From positions 1 to 9,856 of the forward strand of contig JAAXVX010000035.1 of the NCBI GenBank assembly GCA_013335275.1: a stretch of 9,856 bases of DNA. The letters are read 5' to 3'. The position numbers and the translations under genes are program-made. Numbering within the stretch: the stretch's first letter is position 1; every line of letters starts with the position of its first letter. Source of the stretch: Bacteroidales bacterium (lineage in GTDB: Bacteria > Bacteroidota > Bacteroidia > Bacteroidales > UBA932). Positions 1 to 6,833 of the stretch are shown here, one piece after another. The notes under the pieces were generated by a model. That model saw only the letters and a program-made list of their open reading frames with translations. It was not told where the DNA came from and searched no databases.

Positions 1-450
1 GTAGATTAAAATTGATTCATTAAATTTTGCTGACTTTGCCGGAAACTTCATAAATTTGCCGGTCGGTTTTGGAGTTTCTGATATCAAACATGTATCTGAA
101 TATGGTTTTAATGACGGTATCCTGCTATTTCTGCGGATATTGTTGTAATATCCGTTTAGTGAGATACTTAAAGTTCCAAGAGCAAAAAACGATAATATTA
201 AAGAGATTTTAAGAAATTGGCTGAAGTCTTTAGTTCCTCTTACAGCCATCGATTCTATAAAAGAAAAATAGTAAAGAACGATTAGGATAATTAATGTCGT
301 TGATGAAAATAAAATAGAATAGTTTGTTCCGGAAGGAAAAATTCCGGCAAAGATTATTCCGGCGACAAATACAGAAGAGTATAAAAAAAGCGGTGAACTT
401 CCAAAGATTTTCAGAAGCGAGTGATATTCCTCCCTGCAATTTCTCCCCAT
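1..450 (-). CDS. ComEC/Rec2-like competence membrane protein, N-terminal part (runs off left edge)
   Basis: An open frame of 150 codons starts at an ATG (450-448) and continues without a stop to base 1, so only the N-terminus is present. Three hydrophobic stretches are visible: about residues 20-38 (LYSSVFVAGIIFAGIFP), 44-63 and 75-93. A polar segment follows (about 115-150) containing LISETPKPTGKFMKFPAKS. N-terminal helices followed by a soluble beta-rich domain (DUF4131, OB-like) is the known layout at the front of ComEC/Rec2, the inner-membrane channel that brings single-stranded DNA into the cytoplasm during transformation. The call rests on this layout and on resemblance of the polar segment, since the diagnostic competence domain lies outside the window. 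The frame stays open upstream to about base 556 but holds only GTG codons (451-456) as other starts. It is divergent from ackA. An unrelated polytopic membrane protein is the main alternative. Confidence 0.6.
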   Translation of the reverse strand, partial: MGRNCREEYHSLLKIFGSSPLFLYSSVFVAGIIFAGIFPSGTNYSILFSSTTLIILIVLYYFSFIESMAVRGTKDFSQFLKISLILSFFALGTLSISLNGYYNNIRRNSRIPSLKPYSDTCLISETPKPTGKFMKFPAKSAKFNESILIY

Positions 451-569
451 CACCACATTTTTTGTAAAATTATCAATTAATTGTTTAACTATTACAAAAA
501 AGAGGGTATTTATATTATATTTGTAAAGTTTTAACCACCTTTTTTTGAAAATTCATAAATTTATTTGAA
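451..569. promoter_or_regulatory. Divergent spacer between the ComEC-like gene and ackA
   Basis: This 119-base AT-rich spacer must hold the start signals of both flanking genes. On the plus strand TATATTTG (516-523) matches the Bacteroidota -7 element TAnnTTTG and would give an ackA leader of about 40 bases. No TTG lies at the expected 19-21 base distance upstream, so the promoter is only half supported. I found no matching -7 element for the minus-strand gene, and no riboswitch-like structure. Confidence 0.4.
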
Positions 570-1784
570 ATGATTGTTTTAGTATTGAATTGTGGGAGCT
601 CGTCGCTCAAGTATCAGGTACTTGATATGAAGTCGGAATCCCAATTTACGTTGTTAGCTAAAGGTTTAGTAGAAAGAATCGGTCTCGAAAGCGGTATTCT
701 TTCACACAGAGTCGAAGGCAGAGAAAAATTTGAAGCGGAATATCCAATTCCGAACCACACGGTTGGTATCAAAAAAGTATTAGACATTCTCACTGATTCA
801 AAATTAGGAGTGCTTAAGTCCCTTGATGAAATAGGAGCAGTAGGGCACAGAGTGGCACACGGTGGAGAACTTTTCAAGTCAAGTACAATAGTTGACAAAG
901 AGGTAATTAAAGGTATTGAAAAACTTTGTGAACTGGCACCTCTGCATAACCCTGCCAATCTTTTAGGTATAAACGCAATTGATACTTTAATGCCAAAAGT
1001 ACCGCAGGTTGCGGTTTTTGACACATCATTCCATCAGACAATGCCGGATTATGCATATATGTATGCACTTCCATATGAGTATTATACTAAATATAAAATC
1101 CGCAGATATGGTTTCCACGGAACAAGTCACAAGTTTGTTGCGAAAAAAGCATGTGACCTTGCAGGATTGAATTTTGAAACATCAAAGGTGATTACCTGCC
1201 ACCTTGGCAACGGCAGTTCCATAACTGCAATTAAAAACGGTAAATCAATCGATACGTCAATGGGATTTACACCTCTTGAAGGTGTTATTATGGGTACCAG
1301 AAGCGGAGATGTTGATGCCGGAATTATTTCGTATTTGATGGAAAGAGAAGGACTTGATGCTGCCGGAATTAATTCGCTTCTTAATAAAAAGAGCGGTTTC
1401 CTTGGCGTTTTTGGCAAATCTTCCGACGCAAGAGACATTGAAAATGCTGCAGCAAACGGAGATGAAAGAGCAATCCTGACTCTTAATCTGCTTTATTACA
1501 GAGTTCTTAAATATATAGGATCATATACCGCTGTAATGAATGGCTGTGATATGATAGTATTTACCGGCGGTATTGGCGAAAACGATCCTCACATTAGAGA
1601 AATGGTTGGAACACATCTGGAATATATCGGAGTTGATTTTGATAAAGCGGCAAATAAGGGGATAAGAGGGAAAGACGTTATTCTTACAACTCCATCTTCA
1701 AAGGTAAAAATGTGTACTGTAACTACAAATGAGGAACTGGTAATTGCCCAGGATACAATGAAGCTCGTAATTGGAGAAAAATAA
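570..1784 (+). CDS. ackA: Acetate kinase
   Basis: Cytoplasmic acetate kinase, which interconverts acetyl-phosphate + ADP with acetate + ATP. The 404-residue length is normal for the family. Both acetate/propionate-kinase signatures are present: VLNCGSSSLK near the start and the HGTSHKFV region. Residues matching the known active site are visible: N7, R94 in GHRVAHGG, H126, D151 in AVFDTSFHQ, H183 in GFHGTSH, R244 in MGTRSGDVDAG, and the C-terminal TNEE at 386-389. The nucleotide-binding loops HLGNGSS (211-217) and FTGGIGEND (331-339) are intact. It is the first gene of a plus-strand cluster with ptb and buk; 25 bases separate it from the preferred ptb start. Its usual partner pta is not adjacent, which differs from the common pta-ackA pairing. 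Propionate kinase activity cannot be excluded from sequence alone. Confidence 0.97.
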   Translation: MIVLVLNCGSSSLKYQVLDMKSESQFTLLAKGLVERIGLESGILSHRVEGREKFEAEYPIPNHTVGIKKVLDILTDSKLGVLKSLDEIGAVGHRVAHGGELFKSSTIVDKEVIKGIEKLCELAPLHNPANLLGINAIDTLMPKVPQVAVFDTSFHQTMPDYAYMYALPYEYYTKYKIRRYGFHGTSHKFVAKKACDLAGLNFETSKVITCHLGNGSSITAIKNGKSIDTSMGFTPLEGVIMGTRSGDVDAGIISYLMEREGLDAAGINSLLNKKSGFLGVFGKSSDARDIENAAANGDERAILTLNLLYYRVLKYIGSYTAVMNGCDMIVFTGGIGENDPHIREMVGTHLEYIGVDFDKAANKGIRGKDVILTTPSSKVKMCTVTTNEELVIAQDTMKLVIGEK

Positions 1785-1809
1785 CATCGCTGATATTAAA
1801 AATAGAAAT

Positions 1810-2715
1810 ATGATAACAACATTTGAACAGATTTACGAAAAATTAAGAACCAAACCTAAGAAGAGATTAATTGCTGCGTGGGCAGTGGACGATCACACAA
1901 TCAATGCAGCAAAACTGGCAGTTGAAGCCGGAATTGTTGAAGCGACCCTTGTAGGGGATGAAAAGATGATTCTTCAGGTTTGCGAACATGAAAAAATTGA
2001 TCCTTCAATATTCAGAATAGTACATAACGGCGAAGAACTAAGTGCTGTAAGCATGGCTGTTGACCTTATAAATGCAGGAGAAGGTGATATACTGATGAAG
2101 GGTCTCTGCAGTACAGACAAATATATGAGAGCTATTCTCAATAAGGAAAAAGGACTGCTTCCTGCAAAGGCAATTTTAAGCCACGTAACTGTACTTTCTA
2201 ATCCTCAGTATCATAAATTGTTGATAATGGGAGATATCGCTGTTATTCCGGCTCCGGATTTGTCTCAAAAAATTGCCATTACTAATTATGTAGTGAAAAC
2301 CGCAAAGGCAATTGGAATTGAGAAACCAAAAGTTGCTATTATTGCAGCTACGGAACAAATGCTCCCCGGTATGCAGGCGTGCGTTGATGCTGCCATGATT
2401 TCCAAAATGGCAGACAGAGGACAGATTACAGGCTGTTTCGTGGACGGTCCCCTTGCTTTGGACGTAGCCCTCTCGGCAGAAGCTGTTGCGGTTAAAAAGC
2501 TTGTGAGCACTGTTGCGGGAGATGCCGATTGCCTCGTATTCCCTAATATTGAGTCTGCAAATGTGTTTTATAAATCTAACAGTCTTCTTTGCGTTGGCGC
2601 AAAACAAGCAGCAATTGTTGCCGGTGCAAAAGTACCATGTGTTCTCTCAAGTCGCGCAGACAGCATAGATACTAAATTAAACTCAATTGCTCTTGCAGCA
2701 TTAACAGCAAAATAA
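1810..2715 (+). CDS. ptb: Phosphate butyryltransferase (phosphate acyltransferase family)
   Basis: Predicted to exchange CoA for phosphate on butyryl-CoA (or a similar short-chain acyl-CoA), giving the acyl-phosphate used by the kinase encoded next. The PTA/PTB family C-terminus is clear: GDADCLVFPNIESANVFYK, then VGAKQAAIVAGAKVPCVLSSRADS, close to the family's glycine-rich and SRADS motifs (SRADS at about residues 281-285). The protein is about 300 residues with no N-terminal DRTGG/BioD-like domains, which fits Ptb rather than long Pta. I chose ATG 1810 because MITTFEQIYEKL resembles family N-termini. An upstream in-frame ATG at 1771 would add 13 polar residues and overlap ackA by 14 bases. 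The stop is three bases before buk, so translation is probably coupled. Substrate choice (butyryl, isobutyryl, acetyl) is inferred from the neighbouring buk. Confidence 0.9.
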   Translation: MITTFEQIYEKLRTKPKKRLIAAWAVDDHTINAAKLAVEAGIVEATLVGDEKMILQVCEHEKIDPSIFRIVHNGEELSAVSMAVDLINAGEGDILMKGLCSTDKYMRAILNKEKGLLPAKAILSHVTVLSNPQYHKLLIMGDIAVIPAPDLSQKIAITNYVVKTAKAIGIEKPKVAIIAATEQMLPGMQACVDAAMISKMADRGQITGCFVDGPLALDVALSAEAVAVKKLVSTVAGDADCLVFPNIESANVFYKSNSLLCVGAKQAAIVAGAKVPCVLSSRADSIDTKLNSIALAALTAK

Positions 2716-2718
2716 TTT

Positions 2719-3792
2719 ATGGGATATATAATATTAGCGATAAATCCTGGCTCGACTTCTACGAAAATTGCAGTTTTTGAAGATCATAAACAGATATTTA
2801 CTCACACATTGAGACACTCTTCGGAGGAGATATCTTCGTTTAAAAAAATTGCAGACCAGTATGAGTTTCGCAAAGATGCAATTACTAATGCCCTTAACGA
2901 AAACAATATAGATCTTTCCAAGATATCGGTAATAGTTGGAAGGGGAGGCGTTCTAAAGCCAATCAAATCGGGCGTTTATGAAGTTAATAAAGCAATGATT
3001 CATGATCTTACAATTGGGATTGGCGGAGAACATGCCAGCAATCTTGGCGGGCTCATTGCTTCAAATATGGCTTCAGAAATTCCCGGCTGTAAGGCATATA
3101 TTGCAGATCCTGTAGTAGTAGATGAATTATCCGATGTAGCGAGAGTTTCCGGACATCCTCTGCTACCCAAAGTATCAATATTCCATGCACTCAATCAAAA
3201 GGCAATTGCTAAAATGTATGCATCGTCTGAGGGAAAGGATTATCATACTCTCAGGCTTATTGTCGCACACCTTGGAGGTGGTGTCTCTGTAGGGGCTCAC
3301 TTGTACGGTAAAGTTGTAGATGTGAATAATGCATTAAACGGTGAGGGTCCATTTTCACCAGAAAGATCAGGGACATTACCGGCTTATGCCCTAGCAGAAC
3401 TTTGTTTTTCAGGCAAATACACTCTGAGTGATGTTAAAAAAATGATTACAGGCGAAGGCGGGGTTGTTGCACATCTGGGCACAAATTCATTTAATGTTGT
3501 GGAACAAAAGGTGAGTGAAGGCGATGAGAAGTACACTCTCATATCAGATGCTTTCGGGTATAATGTTGCAAAAGCCATCGGGGCAGCTGCAGCAGCACTT
3601 TCCGGAAATGTTGATGCAATTCTCCTTACAGGAGGTGTTGCATATAACAGCAAATTGATGGATAAAATCACCGAAATGATAAAGTTTATTGCTCCCGTAA
3701 AAATATATCCCGGAGAAGATGAAATGTCTGCTCTGGCAATGAACGGACTGGATGTAATCACCGGAAAGGAGATGCCATCGATATATGAATAG
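2719..3792 (+). CDS. buk: Butyrate kinase
   Basis: Cytoplasmic kinase of the ASKHA fold that converts butyryl-phosphate + ADP to butyrate + ATP, the last energy-yielding step of the ptb-buk butyrate pathway. At 357 residues it has normal Buk length, about 45 shorter than AckA. Visible family motifs in order: INPGSTSTK (8-16), GRGG, ADPVVVDE, FHALNQKAIAK, HLGGGVSVGAH, NGEGPFSPERSGTLP, ITGEGGVVAHLGTNS, LTGGVAYN and YPGEDEMSALAMNG. All are intact, so the enzyme is probably active. Branched-chain acid kinases share this family, so isobutyrate or isovalerate are alternative substrates. It lies three bases after ptb and is followed by a strong hairpin terminator, so it is the last gene of the transcript. 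Confidence 0.95.
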   Translation: MGYIILAINPGSTSTKIAVFEDHKQIFTHTLRHSSEEISSFKKIADQYEFRKDAITNALNENNIDLSKISVIVGRGGVLKPIKSGVYEVNKAMIHDLTIGIGGEHASNLGGLIASNMASEIPGCKAYIADPVVVDELSDVARVSGHPLLPKVSIFHALNQKAIAKMYASSEGKDYHTLRLIVAHLGGGVSVGAHLYGKVVDVNNALNGEGPFSPERSGTLPAYALAELCFSGKYTLSDVKKMITGEGGVVAHLGTNSFNVVEQKVSEGDEKYTLISDAFGYNVAKAIGAAAAALSGNVDAILLTGGVAYNSKLMDKITEMIKFIAPVKIYPGEDEMSALAMNGLDVITGKEMPSIYE

Positions 3793-3812
3793 CAGGGTAA
3801 CCGGCATTTTTT

Positions 3813-3844
3813 AAAAAGAGAGGGATAAATTTCCCTCTCTTTTT
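3813..3844. terminator. Bidirectional intrinsic terminator between buk and the lipoprotein gene
   Basis: The arms AAAAAGAGAGGGA (3813-3825) and TCCCTCTCTTTTT (3832-3844) are perfect 13-base inverted repeats around a 6-base loop. A T-rich run follows on the plus strand (to about 3849), and an A/T-rich run lies on the other side (TTTTTT at 3807-3812 on the plus strand). It can end buk transcripts and, read the other way, transcripts of the convergent gene, whose stop codon (3845-3843) overlaps the right arm by two bases. Confidence 0.9.
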
Positions 3845-4943
3845 ATTTTAGTTGCATATAATATTTTAGATTCCATCCGGTATCAAGTTCCGGGTGGAAT
3901 ATTTTTATCAGATCCCTGAGAATAGCATCAGGTTCAACAACTCCAGTTTCCCAAAAATCACTTCCGCCTTCAGGAGTGTTTCTTAAAATATTGTTGAAAA
4001 TCATCCCTTTTTTAAGAGCAGGAATATTCTTGAAAAGAGGATTGCTGTATTTCAACTCTTCAATTGATGAGTAATTGTTGGGGTTTAACCAGTAATCAGC
4101 CTCGGAAGAGCGGGAGTATACCTCTTCCAGATTGTATGAGTGAGGTGTCGATTTCCCCTTCTTCGACAGCAGAATGTCTCCTCCTGCGTCGTTAATGAGA
4201 ACACTTATGTAGCTTCTGTCTCCCGGAATGTACCAGACATCTTTCCATGGAGCATTTATCAGGATTTTTACTCTTTTACTGTTTGCAGCCAGGTTCTTAT
4301 AATTCAGATAACTGTTTTTTGTATCATTAAAAATGGAATCAGCTCTCTCCCTTACTCCAAACAACTCTCCAAACAGTTTAAGATATTCAAGTTTGCCAAG
4401 CGGGTGCTCTTCAAGATAGTCTCCAATCGTAACGACTCTTATTCCAAACTGCCGCATTTTTTCGATATACTGGTTGTTTTCTCCGCTTATGCCATAAGAA
4501 AAAACGATATCGGGTTTCAGGCTGATCAGCAATTCATAATTTAAGGAAGATTCAAAACCAACATCGGCGATATCTCCTTTTTTAATTTTATCCTTTATTG
4601 CTGAATTGGAAATATATCTTGAACCTGATACACCTACAATGCAGTTTTCCAGTCCAAGTGCAGAGAGATATGCGATATGACTTGTTGACATGCACACAAC
4701 CCTTTTAAATGGAACGTCTTTGTATTCAGATTGTTTTATGGTATCACCGGAGTTTGTTTCTGAATTCCAGGATTCCCGGATAACAATGATTTTAGATTCA
4801 TTTTCGCCGTATATGTCAAAATTAGTTGCATACTCACAACCCTTGCCTGTTTTAAGAGAGGTTTCCTCCTTTATGTTGTTTTTGCAGCCGCATAAAAATT
4901 GGATAATCAGTATGGCAAGAGAGATGTTTACCGAAAATTTCAT
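3843..4943 (-). CDS. Periplasmic-binding lipoprotein of an iron-siderophore/heme/cobalamin-type ABC transporter
   Basis: Predicted lipoprotein of the FecB/BtuF (PF01497) class, which presents a metal chelate or corrinoid to an ABC permease. A short signal peptide with hydrophobic core LAILIIQFL precedes a lipobox ending in Cys20 (LCGC); the KEE at 25-27 after it resembles lipoprotein export signals described in Bacteroidota. The fold signature follows: KRVVCMSTSHIAYLSALGL (80-98), IVGVSGSRYI, DVGFESSLNYELLISLKPDIVFSYG (about 127-151), a linker-helix region around 182-205, and a C-terminal lobe with YWLNPNNYSSIEEL and a final DAILRDLIKIFHPE. Length (366) is typical for the Bacteroidota form. 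No permease, ATPase or TonB-dependent receptor gene is nearby, so the ligand cannot be named. A minus-strand -7-like element TAACTTTG (4967-4960) lies 17 bases before the ATG. Confidence 0.87.
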   Translation of the reverse strand: MKFSVNISLAILIIQFLCGCKNNIKEETSLKTGKGCEYATNFDIYGENESKIIVIRESWNSETNSGDTIKQSEYKDVPFKRVVCMSTSHIAYLSALGLENCIVGVSGSRYISNSAIKDKIKKGDIADVGFESSLNYELLISLKPDIVFSYGISGENNQYIEKMRQFGIRVVTIGDYLEEHPLGKLEYLKLFGELFGVRERADSIFNDTKNSYLNYKNLAANSKRVKILINAPWKDVWYIPGDRSYISVLINDAGGDILLSKKGKSTPHSYNLEEVYSRSSEADYWLNPNNYSSIEELKYSNPLFKNIPALKKGMIFNNILRNTPEGGSDFWETGVVEPDAILRDLIKIFHPELDTGWNLKYYMQLK

Positions 4944-4959
4944 TGAGATATATTTTATT

Positions 4960-4967
4960 CAAAGTTA
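4960..4967 (-). promoter_or_regulatory. Candidate -7 promoter element of the binding-lipoprotein gene
   Basis: Read on the minus strand, this is TAACTTTG, an exact match to the Bacteroidota -7 element TAnnTTTG. It lies in the 47-base spacer between two divergent genes and would give a leader of about 10 bases. No clear TTG is seen at the -33 distance, and short AT-rich matches arise by chance, so support is modest. Any promoter for the divergent flavoprotein gene must lie in the same spacer or inside the lipoprotein gene. Confidence 0.4.
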
Positions 4968-4990
4968 ATAAAATTGGCTTACTTTGCGAA

Positions 4991-6271
4991 ATGGAAAACA
5001 GAGAGCTGGTAGTAATAGGAGCGGGTGCAGCAGGGATGCTGGCTGCATTAAGTGCAGCAGAAGAGGGTGTTTCGGTGCTTCTTCTTGAAAAAATGGAGAA
5101 AGCAGGGAGAAAAATAAGAATAACAGGTAAGGGAAGATGCAACATAACAAACACAAAGAACTGGGACGAATTTTCTAAACATATTTATCCAAAGAACAGC
5201 TTCTTTAAATCGGCATTTTATAATCTTTCAAACAGTAAAACTATTACTCTGTTTGAAGAAATCGGGCTTGAAACAATCATTGAGAGAGGCGACAGGGTGT
5301 ATCCAAAATCGGGGCAGGCAAAAGATGTTGTAGATTCTTTAGTAAACAGGCTAAATGCTTTGGGTGTTGAAGTGCGCTATAATGCCAGGGTAACAGATAT
5401 TAAATCAATTGACGGTTCCGTTACAGAGTTGGTATGGGAGGAGAATGGCACCCGGAAATCCGTTTCCCCAAAAGCAGTTATTGTAGCTACCGGAGGGCTT
5501 TCATATCCCACAACCGGATCAGACGGGGATGGATATAAATTTGCCGGAAATCTTGGCCACAATATTGTTCCCTGCTTTCCATCTCTTACTGCGTTAATGC
5601 CTAAAGGATATGACAGTTCTCTTGAATCTTTAGTGCTTAAAAATGTAACGTTGAAACTTTATATTGGAAAAGATGCTGTGCAGGAAGAGTTTGGAGATAT
5701 TGAGTTTACAAATAACGGACTTGAAGGCCCGCTTGGGCTGAGAGTTAGCAGAAAAGCAGTAAAGGCTCTTCTTAACGGCGAAAAAGTATTTATCACAATT
5801 GACCTTAAACCGGCTCTTAGCGAAGTGCAGCTTATTAACAGAATAAACAGAGAGTTTGACGCAAACGGTAAGATAAGAATAACGGACCTTTTACCCAGAC
5901 TTCTTCCAAAGCAGCTTATTGAGCCTTTTATGAAGCAGAACAAATTGCTTTCCGGCAAAATTCTTTCATCGCAACTTCCCGGAGAAATTTACCCAATAAT
6001 AGATTCTCTCAAGAACTGGAAGCTGGAGATAGAAAGCTTTACTTCATTCGAGAGATGTGTCATAACTGCAGGAGGAGTATCAATAAACGATATTGTTTCA
6101 AAGAATATGTCCTCCAGAATTATAAAAAATCTCTATTTTGCAGGTGAGGTAATAGACATTGACGGAGACACCGGTGGTTATAATCTTCAGATTGCTTTTT
6201 CAACAGGTTATCTGGCAGGAAAATCGGCCTCTCACTTTATTCTGAAATCGAACAATACCTCTTCCGAATAA
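4991..6271 (+). CDS. HI0933/YhiN/BaiN-family FAD-dependent oxidoreductase
   Basis: Flavoprotein of the HI0933-like family (also annotated as aminoacetone-oxidase-family FAD-binding enzyme or BaiN-like). The N-terminus has a Rossmann FAD-binding site: VVIGAGAAG (GxGxxG at residues 10-15), then the acidic ribose-binding E33 at the end of the second strand in VLLLEK. The hallmark GRKIRITGKGRCNITN follows at 39-54. Further motifs are IVATGGLSYPTTGSDGDGY in the middle and the C-terminal FAGEVIDIDGDTGGYNLQIAFSTG, which closes the FAD site. Length (426) fits the family. ATG 4991 is chosen because MENRELVVIGAG matches usual N-termini; the upstream in-frame ATG at 4943 adds 16 residues unlike the family and overlaps the divergent gene. 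The physiological substrate of most members is unknown. The 3' end overlaps the convergent FAH-like gene by 40 bases. Confidence 0.92.
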   Translation: MENRELVVIGAGAAGMLAALSAAEEGVSVLLLEKMEKAGRKIRITGKGRCNITNTKNWDEFSKHIYPKNSFFKSAFYNLSNSKTITLFEEIGLETIIERGDRVYPKSGQAKDVVDSLVNRLNALGVEVRYNARVTDIKSIDGSVTELVWEENGTRKSVSPKAVIVATGGLSYPTTGSDGDGYKFAGNLGHNIVPCFPSLTALMPKGYDSSLESLVLKNVTLKLYIGKDAVQEEFGDIEFTNNGLEGPLGLRVSRKAVKALLNGEKVFITIDLKPALSEVQLINRINREFDANGKIRITDLLPRLLPKQLIEPFMKQNKLLSGKILSSQLPGEIYPIIDSLKNWKLEIESFTSFERCVITAGGVSINDIVSKNMSSRIIKNLYFAGEVIDIDGDTGGYNLQIAFSTGYLAGKSASHFILKSNNTSSE

Positions 6272-6819
6272 GTTGACTCTGATCCGCAGTGAGAAAGAGA
6301 CAATTTAACGTCTTTACGAAGCTCCTCAACCTCTCCGAGCTGAATATAGATAAGGTCGCCTGATTTCATGGAGCAATATCCCGAAATCAGTTCAATTGCC
6401 ATGTTTGCCTCTTCAAGTATATTTTCGGGTATAGTGCAGGTTAATGCAACAATGCCGTCAATTGCCAAATTGACATTTCCGGTAATCTTATATTTGTCCG
6501 GCAAAAAAAACTCATCTCCGGCGTAGCAGCTGTTATCGAAAACAGTCAGTTTTACTAAATCGAAAAAGTCTGAGCAATTATTTTGTCTGAACCGGTAATC
6601 GTAAATATTAATGCCATAAGATACCTCATTGTAATATCGCTTTGCAAAGCGGCTTTCAGTACATTTAGAACTGCGGTTTATACGAAAAACAAGAGAGGGT
6701 GAAAAAATCACCCCCTCAATATAACCGGGTATGTAAAAGTCTCTGGAACCTTTAACCAGTGCACTGTCTGGTTTAAGAAAAAACTTATTCTCCCCTATAT
6801 TCTTGTAAAATATATTCAC
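6232..6819 (-). CDS. Degenerate fumarylacetoacetate hydrolase (FAH)-family protein, probable pseudoenzyme
   Basis: This 195-residue protein is recognisable as an FAH/FAHD-family member by its framework: FFLKPDSALVKG (13-24), LVFRINR near 43-49, FAKRYYNEVSYGI (58-70), VFDNSCYAGDEFFLPDKY (93-110), KSGDLIYI (152-159) and a final VLFDFRIK. Active members are metal-dependent C-C hydrolases, decarboxylases or isomerases. The metal-binding ExE before LVxRI reads SPS (40-42), the GxDxTARD aspartate is N71 in GINIYDYRF, and the TGTP loop after GDLI is IQLGE (159-163). The usual NY..H segment before KPDSAL is absent because the protein starts about 20 residues late. The frame is open and starts with GTG (6819-6817), 14 bases after the exonuclease gene; in-frame codons further upstream do not restore the missing segment. 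Catalysis by the family mechanism seems unlikely, and a structural or binding role is inferred. It is the last gene of the dnaN operon. Confidence 0.75.
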   Translation of the reverse strand: MNIFYKNIGENKFFLKPDSALVKGSRDFYIPGYIEGVIFSPSLVFRINRSSKCTESRFAKRYYNEVSYGINIYDYRFRQNNCSDFFDLVKLTVFDNSCYAGDEFFLPDKYKITGNVNLAIDGIVALTCTIPENILEEANMAIELISGYCSMKSGDLIYIQLGEVEELRKDVKLSLSHCGSESTYSEEVLFDFRIK

Positions 6820-6833
6820 TTTTAATATCTGAA

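Noticed and set aside
230..439. 69-codon minus-strand frame near the left edge
   Set aside because: It is out of frame with the longer ComEC-like reading frame (450 to 1) on the same strand, whose membrane-protein character and open end fit better.
2176..2607. 143-codon minus-strand frame opposite ptb
   Set aside because: It is antisense to a well-conserved gene, its protein shows no family features, and its composition is that of a shadow frame.
4140..4544. 134-codon plus-strand frame opposite the lipoprotein gene
   Set aside because: It is antisense to a gene with a clear signal peptide and fold motifs, and the translated product has no recognisable features.
4944..4990. Cobalamin riboswitch or other metabolite leader before the binding lipoprotein
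   Set aside because: The spacer is only 47 bases, too short for a cobalamin riboswitch, and shows no conserved B12-box or stem pattern.
4943..4990. Longer N-terminus of the flavoprotein from ATG 4943
   Set aside because: The extra 16 residues (MRYILFKVNKIGLLCE) are unlike family N-termini and would overlap the divergent gene's start codon; ATG 4991 places the FAD motif normally.
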